21,190 nt of DNA, taken from DATCJU01 sp036562635 (lineage in GTDB: Bacteria; Actinomycetota; Actinomycetes; Mycobacteriales; Pseudonocardiaceae). Below, piece after piece: positions 7,041 to 13,993 of this stretch. The DNA lies in the NCBI GenBank assembly GCA_036562635.1, contig DATCJU010000038.1:1-21190 (forward strand). Reading direction: 5' to 3'. Position 1 is the first letter of the stretch; the number at the start of each line of letters is the position of its first letter. The translations under genes were made by a program, and so were the position numbers. The notes below the pieces were generated by a model. The model made no database searches and had not been told where the DNA came from. It worked only from the letters and a program-made list of their open reading frames with translations.

Positions 7041-8051
7041 TCACTCCTCCTCGCCCTCGAAGGCGTCGCCGATCTCGTCGAGCACCTCGCCCATGATCAT
7101 GCCGCCGAGGAAACCGGCGGCGGCCCCGGCGACCACACCGCCGATCCCGGGACCACGGTGGCCGTGGTGCTCACCGTGCACGGGGTGGGCGGGCGGCGGG
7201 TAGGCCTGTGGGGGGTATCCGGGCTGGGCGAGGGGCATCCCGGGCGCCGGGTGGCCGGGCGCGAACCCGGGGGCGGCGTACATGTCGGCCACCTGGGCCA
7301 GCCACTGGTTGATGTTCCCGACCCAGTCGATGTGCATCGCCTCGTCCAGGCGGGCGTGGAACCGGCCGAACTGGTCACCGCCGGACCGGAACAGACCACG
7401 CCGCTTGTCGGCCTCCAACACCACGACGATCTCGTGCGGGTTGGTCACGAAGGTCAGCTCGACCTCGTTGATGCGGCCGGCGTAGGCGGGCGGCGGGAGG
7501 AACTCGATCTCCTGGTAGAACGGCAGCTCCTGGTGCACACCGTAGATCTGGCCCGCCTCCAGGTCGGCCGAGCGGAACTGGAAGCCGAGCTGCGCGAACG
7601 CGTTCAGCACCTGCTCCTGGGCGGGCAGCGGGTGGATGGCCACCGGGTCCGCGTCGCTCTTGTCCACGGCCCGGGCCACGGCCAGCTCGGTGTGCAGCCC
7701 GATCAGCATGCCGTGCAGGGGGTGCCCCAGGACGTGGGTGAGTGGCGCCTCCCAGGGCACCGGGAACTGGAAGGGGATGACCCGCTGCTCCCTGGCGGCC
7801 AGGTGGAACCGCGGCGCCACCACGAGGCGCTGGAACTCCGTCGTGGCGTTGAACTCGTTGTCGCCGCGCTCCACCTCGACCCGGGTGACCAGGCTGAGCG
7901 CGATGTGCTCGATCTCGACGTCGTGGTCCCCGCCCTGGACACGGACCTCCCCCGTGAGCATCTCGCCCGGGCGGCAGTTCGGATTGGCGAGCACGGTGTC
8001 GACCGCGGGCCCGCCGACACCGAGGGCGCGCAGCATCTTCCTGAAGACCAC
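7041..8051 (-). CDS. spo0M: Spo0M-like (sporulation control) arrestin-fold protein
   Basis: This 336-residue protein matches the SpoOM family. The N-terminus MVFRKMLRALGVGGPAVDTVL, then GEMLTGEVRVQGGDHDVEIEHIALSLVTRVEVE and VIPFQFPVPWEAPLTH, outline the paired beta-sandwich (arrestin-like) domains. The middle (IYGVHQELPFYQEIEFLPPP, then VTNPHEIVVVLEADKR) is also typical. Residues 255-300 are a Pro/Gly/Tyr/His-rich linker. The end, GIGGVVAGAAAGFLGGMIMGEVLDEI, is Gly/Ala-rich and may associate with membrane. In Bacillus Spo0M affects sporulation and cell-shape control through cytoskeletal and membrane contacts; actinobacterial copies are uncharacterised. The GTG start has AGGAGG six bases ahead. 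Confidence 0.93.
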   Translation of the reverse strand: MVFRKMLRALGVGGPAVDTVLANPNCRPGEMLTGEVRVQGGDHDVEIEHIALSLVTRVEVERGDNEFNATTEFQRLVVAPRFHLAAREQRVIPFQFPVPWEAPLTHVLGHPLHGMLIGLHTELAVARAVDKSDADPVAIHPLPAQEQVLNAFAQLGFQFRSADLEAGQIYGVHQELPFYQEIEFLPPPAYAGRINEVELTFVTNPHEIVVVLEADKRRGLFRSGGDQFGRFHARLDEAMHIDWVGNINQWLAQVADMYAAPGFAPGHPAPGMPLAQPGYPPQAYPPPAHPVHGEHHGHRGPGIGGVVAGAAAGFLGGMIMGEVLDEIGDAFEGEEE

Positions 8052-8539
8052 CTGGTTCCTCCTACTTCCTCCACGTCCCCCGCGCGCCCCGAACGGGGGC
8101 GGCGGAACCGGAACGGAAACCCCCTGCGAGCCGTATCACGCCCACACCGGCCGAAGTGGACGGACGAAGGCCCATCCGCGACCCGGGTCGCCGTGACCGT
8201 ACCGCGTGGGCCTCTCGCCGCCGCCCTTCGGTCACGTCGACCGCCACACCCTGTGCTGCCGGAACCCGTGCCGTCTCCCGTACGGATCCGGGGGAGGCAC
8301 CCGTCGACACCGGCACCGGGAGGATCGCGGTTCCCCTGGGGTCGCCCCCGCTCCCGTGCCCCCGGCGCGAACCGTTCCGGAGCGGCCGAGGTGACCGACC
8401 GGTCGCCGGTCCGGGGATCGACGTCACCCGCAGTCGCACCACACGTGGTGAACGCGGCGACCACGGAGCGGGTTCCCCAGCTGACAGCACGTGTCCGTTT
8501 CTATCGGATTTGCCCGGAAGGTCGGAGTCCGGGGGCGGC
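8052..8539. other. 488-bp gap between two minus-strand genes
   Basis: I find no convincing gene here: the open frames are Arg/Pro/Gly-rich composition artefacts. The spo0M ribosome-binding site sits at 8058-8063. A short dyad, CACCAC-AC-GTGGTG, lies at 8437-8450. No clear terminator for the downstream-ending EI24 gene is visible. Confidence 0.5.
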
Positions 8540-9292
8540 TCACCGGTAGGCGGGGTGCGACGTCATGGCCTCATGGGCCAGGAGCGTGCCGCCCGCCACC
8601 GCCGCGGGCATCACCACGACCGCGGCGAACGGAATCGCACACAGCAGGTAGGCGGGCACCCCCAGCCCCAGGGTGAGTGCGCGGCGCCGACGCAGTGCGT
8701 CGTGCCGATCCCCCAGCCGCATACCGCGGCGCTGGAACGGCACACCGACCAGCTCCAACGCCAGCAACCACCCGCCGACACACACCCCGAGCACCGGCAC
8801 CACGGTCTGACCGACCACCGGGATGAAACCGGCCAGGAACAGCGGAATGCCGGTCAGCACCGACAGCAGGATCAACCACACCGAGTCACGCAGTCCGAGC
8901 ACCAGGGAGCGCAACCAGGAGGGCCCCTCGGGAACCGGGTGACCGAGGCCGTTCTCCACCGTCTCGGCGATGTGCTCGTAGAAGGGACCGCCGATCAACA
9001 GCGTGAGCGTGGTGAAGGTCACCACGCCGATCAGGATCGCCGCGCCGAACACCACGAGGCCGACGAGCACCCGCACGGTCGTACGCAGCCCCTCCGCCCA
9101 CTCCGCGGCGAAGGGCGTGAGCCAGGCGGTGATGTCCCCCAGGTGCCAGCCCAGCAGCAGCAGGCCGCCCAGCAGCAGAAACGAGGTGATCAGGGCCGGG
9201 ATCGCCCCGAGCAGCAGCAGTCGTGGGGTCCGGAACACGATCCCGAAGCCGCGGCCCAGCAGCCGTAGTCCCAGACCGAAATCGCGAAGCAC
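8540..9292 (-). CDS. EI24/CysZ-like integral membrane protein
   Basis: This 250-residue protein has about five to six membrane segments and the EI24 (CysZ) family pattern. The N-terminal amphipathic helix LRDFGLGLRLLGRGFGIVF leads into the first membrane segment, then TLTLLIGGPFYEHIAETVE, the most diagnostic stretch. After it come helices LILLSVLTGIPLFLAGFIPVVGQ and VLGVCVGGWLLALELVGVPFQRRG, with a His/Asp loop GDRHDALRRRRAL. CysZ in enterobacteria is a sulfate uptake protein; actinobacterial homologues have no assigned substrate, and no sulfate genes adjoin. The GTG start follows GGGAGGG closely. A 12-bp palindrome (9310-9321) lies 17 bp upstream. Confidence 0.88.
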   Translation of the reverse strand: MLRDFGLGLRLLGRGFGIVFRTPRLLLLGAIPALITSFLLLGGLLLLGWHLGDITAWLTPFAAEWAEGLRTTVRVLVGLVVFGAAILIGVVTFTTLTLLIGGPFYEHIAETVENGLGHPVPEGPSWLRSLVLGLRDSVWLILLSVLTGIPLFLAGFIPVVGQTVVPVLGVCVGGWLLALELVGVPFQRRGMRLGDRHDALRRRRALTLGLGVPAYLLCAIPFAAVVVMPAAVAGGTLLAHEAMTSHPAYR

Positions 9293-9637
9293 ACGCCCTC
9301 CCTGTCAGTGGCCCATGGGCCGGGGTGAGACGCCGGGGAGCGTCCGCGGGTTCCCGGCCGCGCGTGAGCCTGCCAGAACGGTGTCCGTCTCCGGACCGGA
9401 TTCGATCGGACGCCCGGCCAGCGCCGGCACGGAACGGCGGACGGCGGCCGCGAGGAACACACGGCCCCACCCGATCGACTCCACCGAGGAGGTGGACCGC
9501 ACCACGGCGGAGAACACACCGGGAACGGCGAGGGCCGGGTGCGTGGTGGCGAACCACCCGCACCCGGCCCCGCCGGATTCCTGCTCCGTTCCCGGCCCAC
9601 GACGCGGAACATCCGCGCCCACCGGGGTCGCCTCAGG
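9293..9637. other. 345-bp gap holding the polyamine-cluster terminator
   Basis: No gene is supported. The gap holds the palindrome GGCCCATGGGCC at 9310-9321, just upstream of the EI24 gene, and the long hairpin at 9532-9570 that follows speE. Confidence 0.6.
9532..9570 (-). terminator. Long hairpin terminator after speE
   Basis: The outer arms 9532-9543 and 9559-9570 pair over 12 bp. After a single bulged T, the inner arms 9545-9549 and 9554-9558 pair, closing a CGAA loop. It lies 67 bases past the speE stop and probably ends the polyamine transcript. Confidence 0.82.
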
Positions 9638-10519
9638 TCAGGCGCCCTCGCTGTGCCGGACCGAGTACGGCGGCACGGTGTTGCCCCGCAGGGCCTCGGC
9701 GTCGATGGACACCGGCCGGTAGGAGCACTTCGGCAGCCGCTCGATCATCAGCGCCGTCGGGTCCGCGACCTCGTCGGCCCGACCGAACAGGTACGCCCAC
9801 TCGTGCTCGTCGGAGCCGTAGTAGGCCACGGTCGGGAAGACGCTGCGGAAACGCTGCCAGGAGCGGATCAACGTCTTGTTGCGCCACAGGGTCTGGCATC
9901 CCGCCTGGGAGACCACGACACCGCCCGGCGCGAGCACCGCCTTGCACATCGTGAGGAACTCGACGCCGTAGAGGCGGTTGTGCTGGGCCTCCTCGTCGTC
10001 CCGCTCGTCGGGCAGGTCGACCAGCACGATGTCGTAGCGCGTGTCGCCGTTCGCCGCGTCGGCCAGGAACTTCCAGCCGTCGGTGTAGTGCACCCGCACC
10101 GGGCCCTCACCACGCACCGCGCGCTCCAGCTCCTCCGGCGTGTAGCCGTAGGGCAGCAGCCGGGCACACAGCTCGACCGCCTCCCGATCGATGTCCACGT
10201 GGTCGACCCGGGTCGCGCCGGCCTCCACCGCCATCTGGCAGACCACGCCCTCGCTGGACCCGACCACCAGGACGTTGCGGACCTGGTCGGCGAGCAGCAG
10301 GGCGGGCACCATCAGCGCCTCGTGGTACACGAGCTGGCTGAACTCCGTGCTCTGCCGGTCGTTGTCACAGAACAGGGAGATGCCCTGGGCGGTCTTGGCG
10401 ATGACCACGTGCTGGTAGGCGGTGTCGCCCTCGTGCAGCACGTCGTCCAGCTGCCAGAGCCGGTACATCCCTGGCGCGAGCGGTTCGCGGATCACGCGTC
10501 CGCTCTCGTTCTCGGTCAC
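9638..10519 (-). CDS. speE: Spermidine synthase-like aminopropyltransferase
   Basis: This 293-residue protein would transfer the aminopropyl group of decarboxylated AdoMet to a diamine, giving spermidine plus methylthioadenosine. Family features: a beta-strand N-domain with DTAYQHVVIAK and LFCDNDRQSTE, then LVYHEALMVPALL; a Rossmann domain with VLVVGSSEG, VDHVDIDREAVEL, YTDGWKFL and the catalytic-loop Asp in DIVLVDLPDE, followed by LYGVEFL. The usual GGG(D/E)G is GSSEG here, and the commonly acidic residue before YHE is altered (FSQLVYHE), so substrate preference may differ from the E. coli enzyme. GTG with AAGGAGG four bases ahead is the start, 23 bp after speD, indicating co-transcription and likely coupled translation. 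Confidence 0.9.
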   Translation of the reverse strand: MTENESGRVIREPLAPGMYRLWQLDDVLHEGDTAYQHVVIAKTAQGISLFCDNDRQSTEFSQLVYHEALMVPALLLADQVRNVLVVGSSEGVVCQMAVEAGATRVDHVDIDREAVELCARLLPYGYTPEELERAVRGEGPVRVHYTDGWKFLADAANGDTRYDIVLVDLPDERDDEEAQHNRLYGVEFLTMCKAVLAPGGVVVSQAGCQTLWRNKTLIRSWQRFRSVFPTVAYYGSDEHEWAYLFGRADEVADPTALMIERLPKCSYRPVSIDAEALRGNTVPPYSVRHSEGA

Positions 10520-10542
10520 ATCGCCTCCTTCAGGTAACCCAG

Positions 10543-10965
10543 TCAGCTCGCCACGGGGGTGCCCGCGGTGGCCGCGGCGACAGGGTGGTCGGTGCCGCGG
10601 CTGATGGTCTGCACGTGCGCCGAGGTGGGGCGCAGTATCTCCGTCAACAGCTCGACCGCGTACTCCGGCTTGGCCCGGTGCCCGCAGGTGAACACGTCGA
10701 GGAACAGCGACCCCCGCTCGGGGTAGGTGTGGATCGACGCGTGCGACTCGGACAGCAGAGCCAGAACGGTGACACCCTGCGGCTCGAACTTCTTGGAGAT
10801 CACATCGCACACCGTCGCGTCGGCCCGGTCGAGCACCTCGACCAGCGTGCGACGGAGGAACGGCTCATCGTCGAGCAGGGCCGCGTCGACCCCCTCCAGC
10901 TCGGCCAGCACGTGCTGACCCGCGAACAGCCCGACGGTCTGCACCGCTCCCGGGTCATCGGACAT
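10543..10965 (-). CDS. speD: S-adenosylmethionine decarboxylase proenzyme (class 1B)
   Basis: This 140-residue proenzyme would cleave itself to make a pyruvoyl cofactor and decarboxylate AdoMet, supplying the aminopropyl donor for SpeE. LLSESHASIHTYPE holds the cleavage site Glu73|Ser74 and processing His79. VFTCG supplies the catalytic Cys94. The spacing Ser/+5 His/+20 Cys equals that of the Thermotoga maritima enzyme. KKFEPQGVT is also conserved. The C-terminal 20 residues (Thr/Ala/Val/Pro) are an extra tail. ATG has GGAGG seven bases ahead. Two hairpins lie between this gene and the upstream decarboxylase, so it may have its own promoter or be attenuated. Confidence 0.96.
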   Translation of the reverse strand: MSDDPGAVQTVGLFAGQHVLAELEGVDAALLDDEPFLRRTLVEVLDRADATVCDVISKKFEPQGVTVLALLSESHASIHTYPERGSLFLDVFTCGHRAKPEYAVELLTEILRPTSAHVQTISRGTDHPVAAATAGTPVAS

Positions 10966-11008
10966 CTACCAGCCTCCAACCATCGTGCGTGCTTGCTTTC
11001 CCACCTCG

Positions 11009-11038
11009 ACCCAGGCGTCGACAGACGCCACCCTGGGT
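11009..11038 (-). promoter_or_regulatory. Leader hairpin just upstream of speD
   Basis: Arms 11009-11019 and 11024-11038 pair with one 3-base bulge (11030-11032) and a 4-base loop, ending 43 bases before the speD ATG. It is either part of an untranslated leader or a second stop signal behind the decarboxylase gene. Confidence 0.5.
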
Positions 11039-11134
11039 TCTGGCAGGCACGGGATTTCTTGTCGAGCGAACGAGGCGGACTCGCAGCGCCTGGAACGGAT
11101 TGTTTGGGTCACGCCCCGGTTTTCGAGCCTATCC

Positions 11135-11160
11135 GGAACCGACGGGTTCCCGCCGGTTCC
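11135..11160 (-). terminator. Intercistronic hairpin between the decarboxylase and speD
   Basis: Arms 11135-11145 and 11150-11160 pair over 11 bp (one G-U) with a 4-base loop, 9 bases past the decarboxylase stop. It could be a full or partial terminator that reduces speD-speE expression relative to the first gene. Confidence 0.6.
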
Positions 11161-11169
11161 TCGATGGGC

Positions 11170-12429
11170 TCAGTCACCGGAGTCGATGCAGTAGGTGGGC
11201 AGCGGGCCGAAACCGTTGAAGCACACCGACGCGTAACTGGCGGTGTAGGCACCAGCGCTGAGGATGTCCAACCGGTCCCCGGCCCGCAGGTCCAGCGGCA
11301 GATGGTAGACGTTGCGCTGGTACAGCACATCGTCCCCGTCGCAGGTGGGGCCGGCCAGCACCACCGGACCCACCGGGCCACCGTCCCGTGGGGTAACGAT
11401 CCGGTAGGTGATGGCCTCGCCCTCGGTCTCGGCCAGTCCGTTGTAGCGGCCGACGTCCAGGTACACCCAGCGACGGTCGTCCTCGTAGGACTTGCGGGAG
11501 ACCAACACCACCTCGGTGCGGATCAGACCGGCGTCCCCCACCACGGACCGGCCGGGCTCGATGGCGATCGGCGGGTGGTCGGGGCCGAGGTGACGGTGCA
11601 ACGACTCGCGGATCGCGGCGCCGTAGACGGTCAGCGGCGGCACCGGACGGGTGTAGGTGGCGGGGAGACCACCACCGAGGTTGAGCATGGTGAGCCGGAT
11701 GCCGGAGGAGGCCAGGGCGGTGATCACCTCCGCCGCGGCCTCGATGCCGACGTCCCAAGCGTGGGGGTCGGTCTGCTGCGAACCCACGTGGAACGACACC
11801 CCACACGGGTCGAGACCGAGTTCCGGGGCCCGACGCAACAGGTCGACGGCCATGGCGGGTGCGCAGCCGAACTTGCGTCCGAACGGGGTGAGCGCGCCCC
11901 GGGGTTCGACGAGGATGCGGCAGAACACCGAGGAGCCGGGCGCCGCCTGGGCGATGTGCTCCAGGTCCTGCTCGCTGTCGAAGGCGAACAGCCGCACGCC
12001 CAGCTCGTAGGCGCGGGCGATGTCGGCCTTCTTCTTGATCGGGTTGCTGTAGGAGATGCTCTCCGGGCGGGCGCCCTCGGCGAGGCAGAGCTCGATCTCC
12101 GGCGGGCTGGCCACGTCGAAGGCGGCGCCGAGCCGGACGAGCTCGCGCACCACCTCGGGGGCCGGACAGGCCTTGACCGCGTAGAAGATCTGCGCCTCGG
12201 GCAGGGCGGCGCGCACCTGGTGGTACCGCTCGCGCACCGTCTGCAGGTCGATCACCAGGCACGGGGTGGGCAGCGGGTTGCGATCGAGGTACTCGCGGAT
12301 CCGAGCATGGGTGTCCGCCGTCGGGGTCTCCGGGGACGGGACGTCCGTGCCGATGGTGTCCGCCGCGCTGGTCGCCGACGAGGTCAACTCCTTCGCGCCA
12401 GGTGTCCCCGTGACAAGGCTGTCGCCCAT
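11170..12429 (-). CDS. odc: Fold-III PLP ornithine (or lysine/ornithine) decarboxylase
   Basis: This 419-residue enzyme would make putrescine from ornithine. Markers of the alanine-racemase-fold decarboxylases are: FYAVKACP with the PLP lysine Lys86; ASPPEIELCL; GVSFHVGSQQ with His214; NLGGGLP; EPGRSVVGDAG for phosphate binding; YLDVGRYNGLAE, whose Asp325 matches the Asp that binds the distal amine in ODC; GPTCDGDD with the active-site Cys363; and GAYTASYASVCFNGF. The set is ODC-like, not diaminopimelate or arginine decarboxylase; lysine may also be accepted. ATG at 12429 with AGGAG five bases ahead was chosen; the open frame upstream to 12627 lacks family sequence. Residues 1-45 are a non-conserved Ser/Thr-rich extension. 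It is first in the polyamine cluster. Confidence 0.93.
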   Translation of the reverse strand: MGDSLVTGTPGAKELTSSATSAADTIGTDVPSPETPTADTHARIREYLDRNPLPTPCLVIDLQTVRERYHQVRAALPEAQIFYAVKACPAPEVVRELVRLGAAFDVASPPEIELCLAEGARPESISYSNPIKKKADIARAYELGVRLFAFDSEQDLEHIAQAAPGSSVFCRILVEPRGALTPFGRKFGCAPAMAVDLLRRAPELGLDPCGVSFHVGSQQTDPHAWDVGIEAAAEVITALASSGIRLTMLNLGGGLPATYTRPVPPLTVYGAAIRESLHRHLGPDHPPIAIEPGRSVVGDAGLIRTEVVLVSRKSYEDDRRWVYLDVGRYNGLAETEGEAITYRIVTPRDGGPVGPVVLAGPTCDGDDVLYQRNVYHLPLDLRAGDRLDILSAGAYTASYASVCFNGFGPLPTYCIDSGD

Positions 12430-12854
12430 CTCGGCTCCTCTCGCCTCCCCTCGATGGATTCGTTCGCGATGCTTCTCGCCGGGCATCGGTGCCGTTCCGC
12501 TGCCTCGCCGATGCCGCCGTGTGGCACCCCCCTGATCGGGTGGGGCTCCGGCGTCGCGGCCACGCACTCTAGGGCACCGGGGGTGGAAAAGCACTACGCC
12601 AACCGGCCCCCATGACCCGACGCACACCTGTGATTCGCGCTACGCCGACGTTGCGCGGAGCCGCGGGAGGACTCGACACCCTCCTTCCCACCCGCCGCGA
12701 CACCCCGTGTGCGTGCGGATACCCGCAGTAGCGGCCACCTGGGGATACCGTCCAGGAATCCGCACTCTCCGCGCCGGGAGAGGGCGCCCGCGAGCCGTAG
12801 CGGCACCGCTCCCGGCTCGGGGAGGCCCACCCGGCACGGACTCAGGAAGGACTG
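12430..12854. other. 425-bp divergent control region between odc and the TetR gene
   Basis: No gene is supported. A minus-strand TAGAGT (12566-12571) is a possible odc -10 without a clear -35. An 8-bp inverted repeat (12482-12489 and 12508-12515) would form a hairpin in the odc leader. The dyad at 12791-12819 lies before the TetR gene. Confidence 0.45.
12791..12819. promoter_or_regulatory. Imperfect dyad upstream of the TetR gene, candidate operator
   Basis: CGAGCCG (12791-12797) pairs with CGGCTCG (12813-12819), and AGCGG (12799-12803) with CCGCT (12806-12810), around a CA centre. The spacers are one and two bases. It lies 35 bp before the TetR ATG, where an autoregulatory operator would be expected. 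Confidence 0.45.
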
Positions 12855-13448
12855 ATGGACGACCGGGAAGCGATCGAGCGCCTGCTGGACGCAGCGGACC
12901 GGCTGTTCTACGAGCGGGGCCTCCAGGCCGTGGGCATCGACGAGATCAAGGCCGCGGCCGGGGTCTCCCTCAAGCGCCTCTACCGCTGCTTCCCCTCCAA
13001 ACAGGATCTCGTCACGGCCTACCTACGACGGCGTGACCAGCGGTGGCGCGCCGAGCTCGCCGCGTACGTGCACCGGGCCGCCGACGATCCCCGGGAGGCG
13101 CTGCTCGCCGTGTTCGACTGGTTGGGCTCCTGGTTCGCCGAACCGGGCTTCCGCGGCTGTCCGTTCCTGAACGCGCACGGCGAGCTGGGGGAGGTCACCC
13201 CGGCCGTCGCCGTCGCCACCCGACAGCACAAGGAGGCACTGCTGGCGTTCCTCACCGAGCTGGCCGAGCGGGCCTGTCCCGGTGCGGGGTGCGCCCTGGC
13301 CAACCAGCTCCTGCTGGTGGTGGAGGGGGCGATCGTCACCGCCGCGGTGCACGGTGTGCCCGGAGCCGCGGCAGCCGGGCGGGCGGCGGCGGCCGCCCTG
13401 TTGCAGGCCGCGTTGCACTCCCGGGAGGCCCGGCTGCAGCGGGCCTGA
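12855..13448 (+). CDS. TetR/AcrR-family transcriptional regulator
   Basis: This 197-residue protein begins with the TetR DNA-binding domain: AIERLLDAADRLFYERGLQAVGIDEIKAAAGVSLKRLYRCFPSKQDLVTAYL, with the recognition helix around GVSLKRLYRCF (residues 36-46). The ligand domain contains GFRGCPFLNAHGELG, a motif seen in a common actinobacterial and proteobacterial TetR subgroup near small-molecule or redox genes; Cys residues in it could sense reactive compounds. ATG follows an AGGAAGGA-type site. It is divergent from odc, so control of the polyamine cluster is possible but unproven; its other neighbour is behind a terminator. The dyad at 12791 is the best guess for its operator. Confidence 0.93.
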   Translation: MDDREAIERLLDAADRLFYERGLQAVGIDEIKAAAGVSLKRLYRCFPSKQDLVTAYLRRRDQRWRAELAAYVHRAADDPREALLAVFDWLGSWFAEPGFRGCPFLNAHGELGEVTPAVAVATRQHKEALLAFLTELAERACPGAGCALANQLLLVVEGAIVTAAVHGVPGAAAAGRAAAAALLQAALHSREARLQRA

Positions 13449-13459
13449 CCGAGGTACCG

Positions 13460-13493
13460 ACGGCTCCCGGGCAACAGCGTGCCCGGGAGCCGT
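13460..13493 (+). terminator. Hairpin terminator after the TetR gene
   Basis: A perfect 13-bp inverted repeat (13460-13472 and 13481-13493) with an 8-base loop begins 11 bases past the stop. Confidence 0.88.
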
Positions 13494-13563
13494 ACCCATG
13501 ACACGTTCACCGTCCTGACCTGCGGTTCCGCCATCGGGTGCGCCGCGGATCGCCTCGAACGCG

Positions 13564-13593
13564 TTGACCCGTCCCCCGCATTGCATCTATGGT
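13564..13593 (+). promoter_or_regulatory. Consensus-type promoter of the ytrA-like operon
   Basis: TTGACC (13564-13569) and TATGGT (13588-13593) are separated by 18 bases. They fit the housekeeping (HrdB/SigA-type) consensus. Transcription should start near 13600, inside the palindrome that overlaps the -10. Confidence 0.75.
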
Positions 13594-13614
13594 TCATTAG
13601 TGAAGTAATGAACC
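13591..13614. promoter_or_regulatory. Palindromic operator of the GntR/YtrA regulator
   Basis: GGTTCATTA (13591-13599) and TAATGAACC (13606-13614) are perfect 9-bp inverted halves with a 6-base spacer. The site covers the end of the -10 and the expected start point, 17 bp before the regulator's ATG. It is strikingly AT-rich for this genome. The position predicts that the regulator represses its own operon by blocking RNA polymerase. Confidence 0.8.
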
Positions 13615-13630
13615 CACGAAGCAGGTACCC

Positions 13631-13993
13631 ATGTTCGACGACCGGAGCCCCATCTACCGCCAGATCGCCGAGCGCATCCGGGCGGACGTGCTGAGCGGGG
13701 CGTTGAAGGCCGACGAGCAGGTCATGTCGACCAACCAGTTCGCCGCGCACTACCGGATCAACCCGGCAACGGTGGCGAAGGCCTTCCAGCAACTGGTCGA
13801 CGAGGGCGTGCTCTACAAGAAACGAGGTGTGGGCATGTTCGTCCGCTCGGCAGCGCGCGAGATGCTGCGGGAACGCCGGCGACAGACCTTTTTCGAGCAG
13901 GTCGTGGACCCGATGATCGCCGAGGCGAAGGTCATCGGGATCCCGCTCCGCGACATCGTCGACAGGATCGTCGCGCAGGAGGAGAGCCGGTGA
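13631..13993 (+). CDS. GntR-family regulator, YtrA subfamily
   Basis: This 120-residue protein has an N-terminal winged helix: SPIYRQIAERIRADVLSGALKADEQVMSTNQFAAHYRINPATVAKAFQQLVDEGVLYKKRGVGMFV. A short helical tail (REMLRERRRQTFFEQVVDPMIAEAK) serves for dimerisation, with no ligand domain. That is the YtrA architecture, whose members repress adjacent ABC transporter genes, often responding to cell-envelope antibiotics. It is the first gene of a three-gene operon: its TGA overlaps the GTG of the ATPase gene by 4 bp. The promoter and palindrome are directly upstream. The inducer is unknown. Confidence 0.95.
   Translation: MFDDRSPIYRQIAERIRADVLSGALKADEQVMSTNQFAAHYRINPATVAKAFQQLVDEGVLYKKRGVGMFVRSAAREMLRERRRQTFFEQVVDPMIAEAKVIGIPLRDIVDRIVAQEESR

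Noticed and set aside
8437..8450. CACCACACGTGGTG dyad
   Set aside because: Short and 385 bp from the nearest start (spo0M), with no promoter elements near it; likely chance in GC-rich DNA, so not called as an operator.
8062..8490. Minus-strand open frame of 142 codons in the gap upstream of spo0M
   Set aside because: Low-complexity Arg/Gly/Pro/Ser content, no ribosome-binding site and no recognisable domain.
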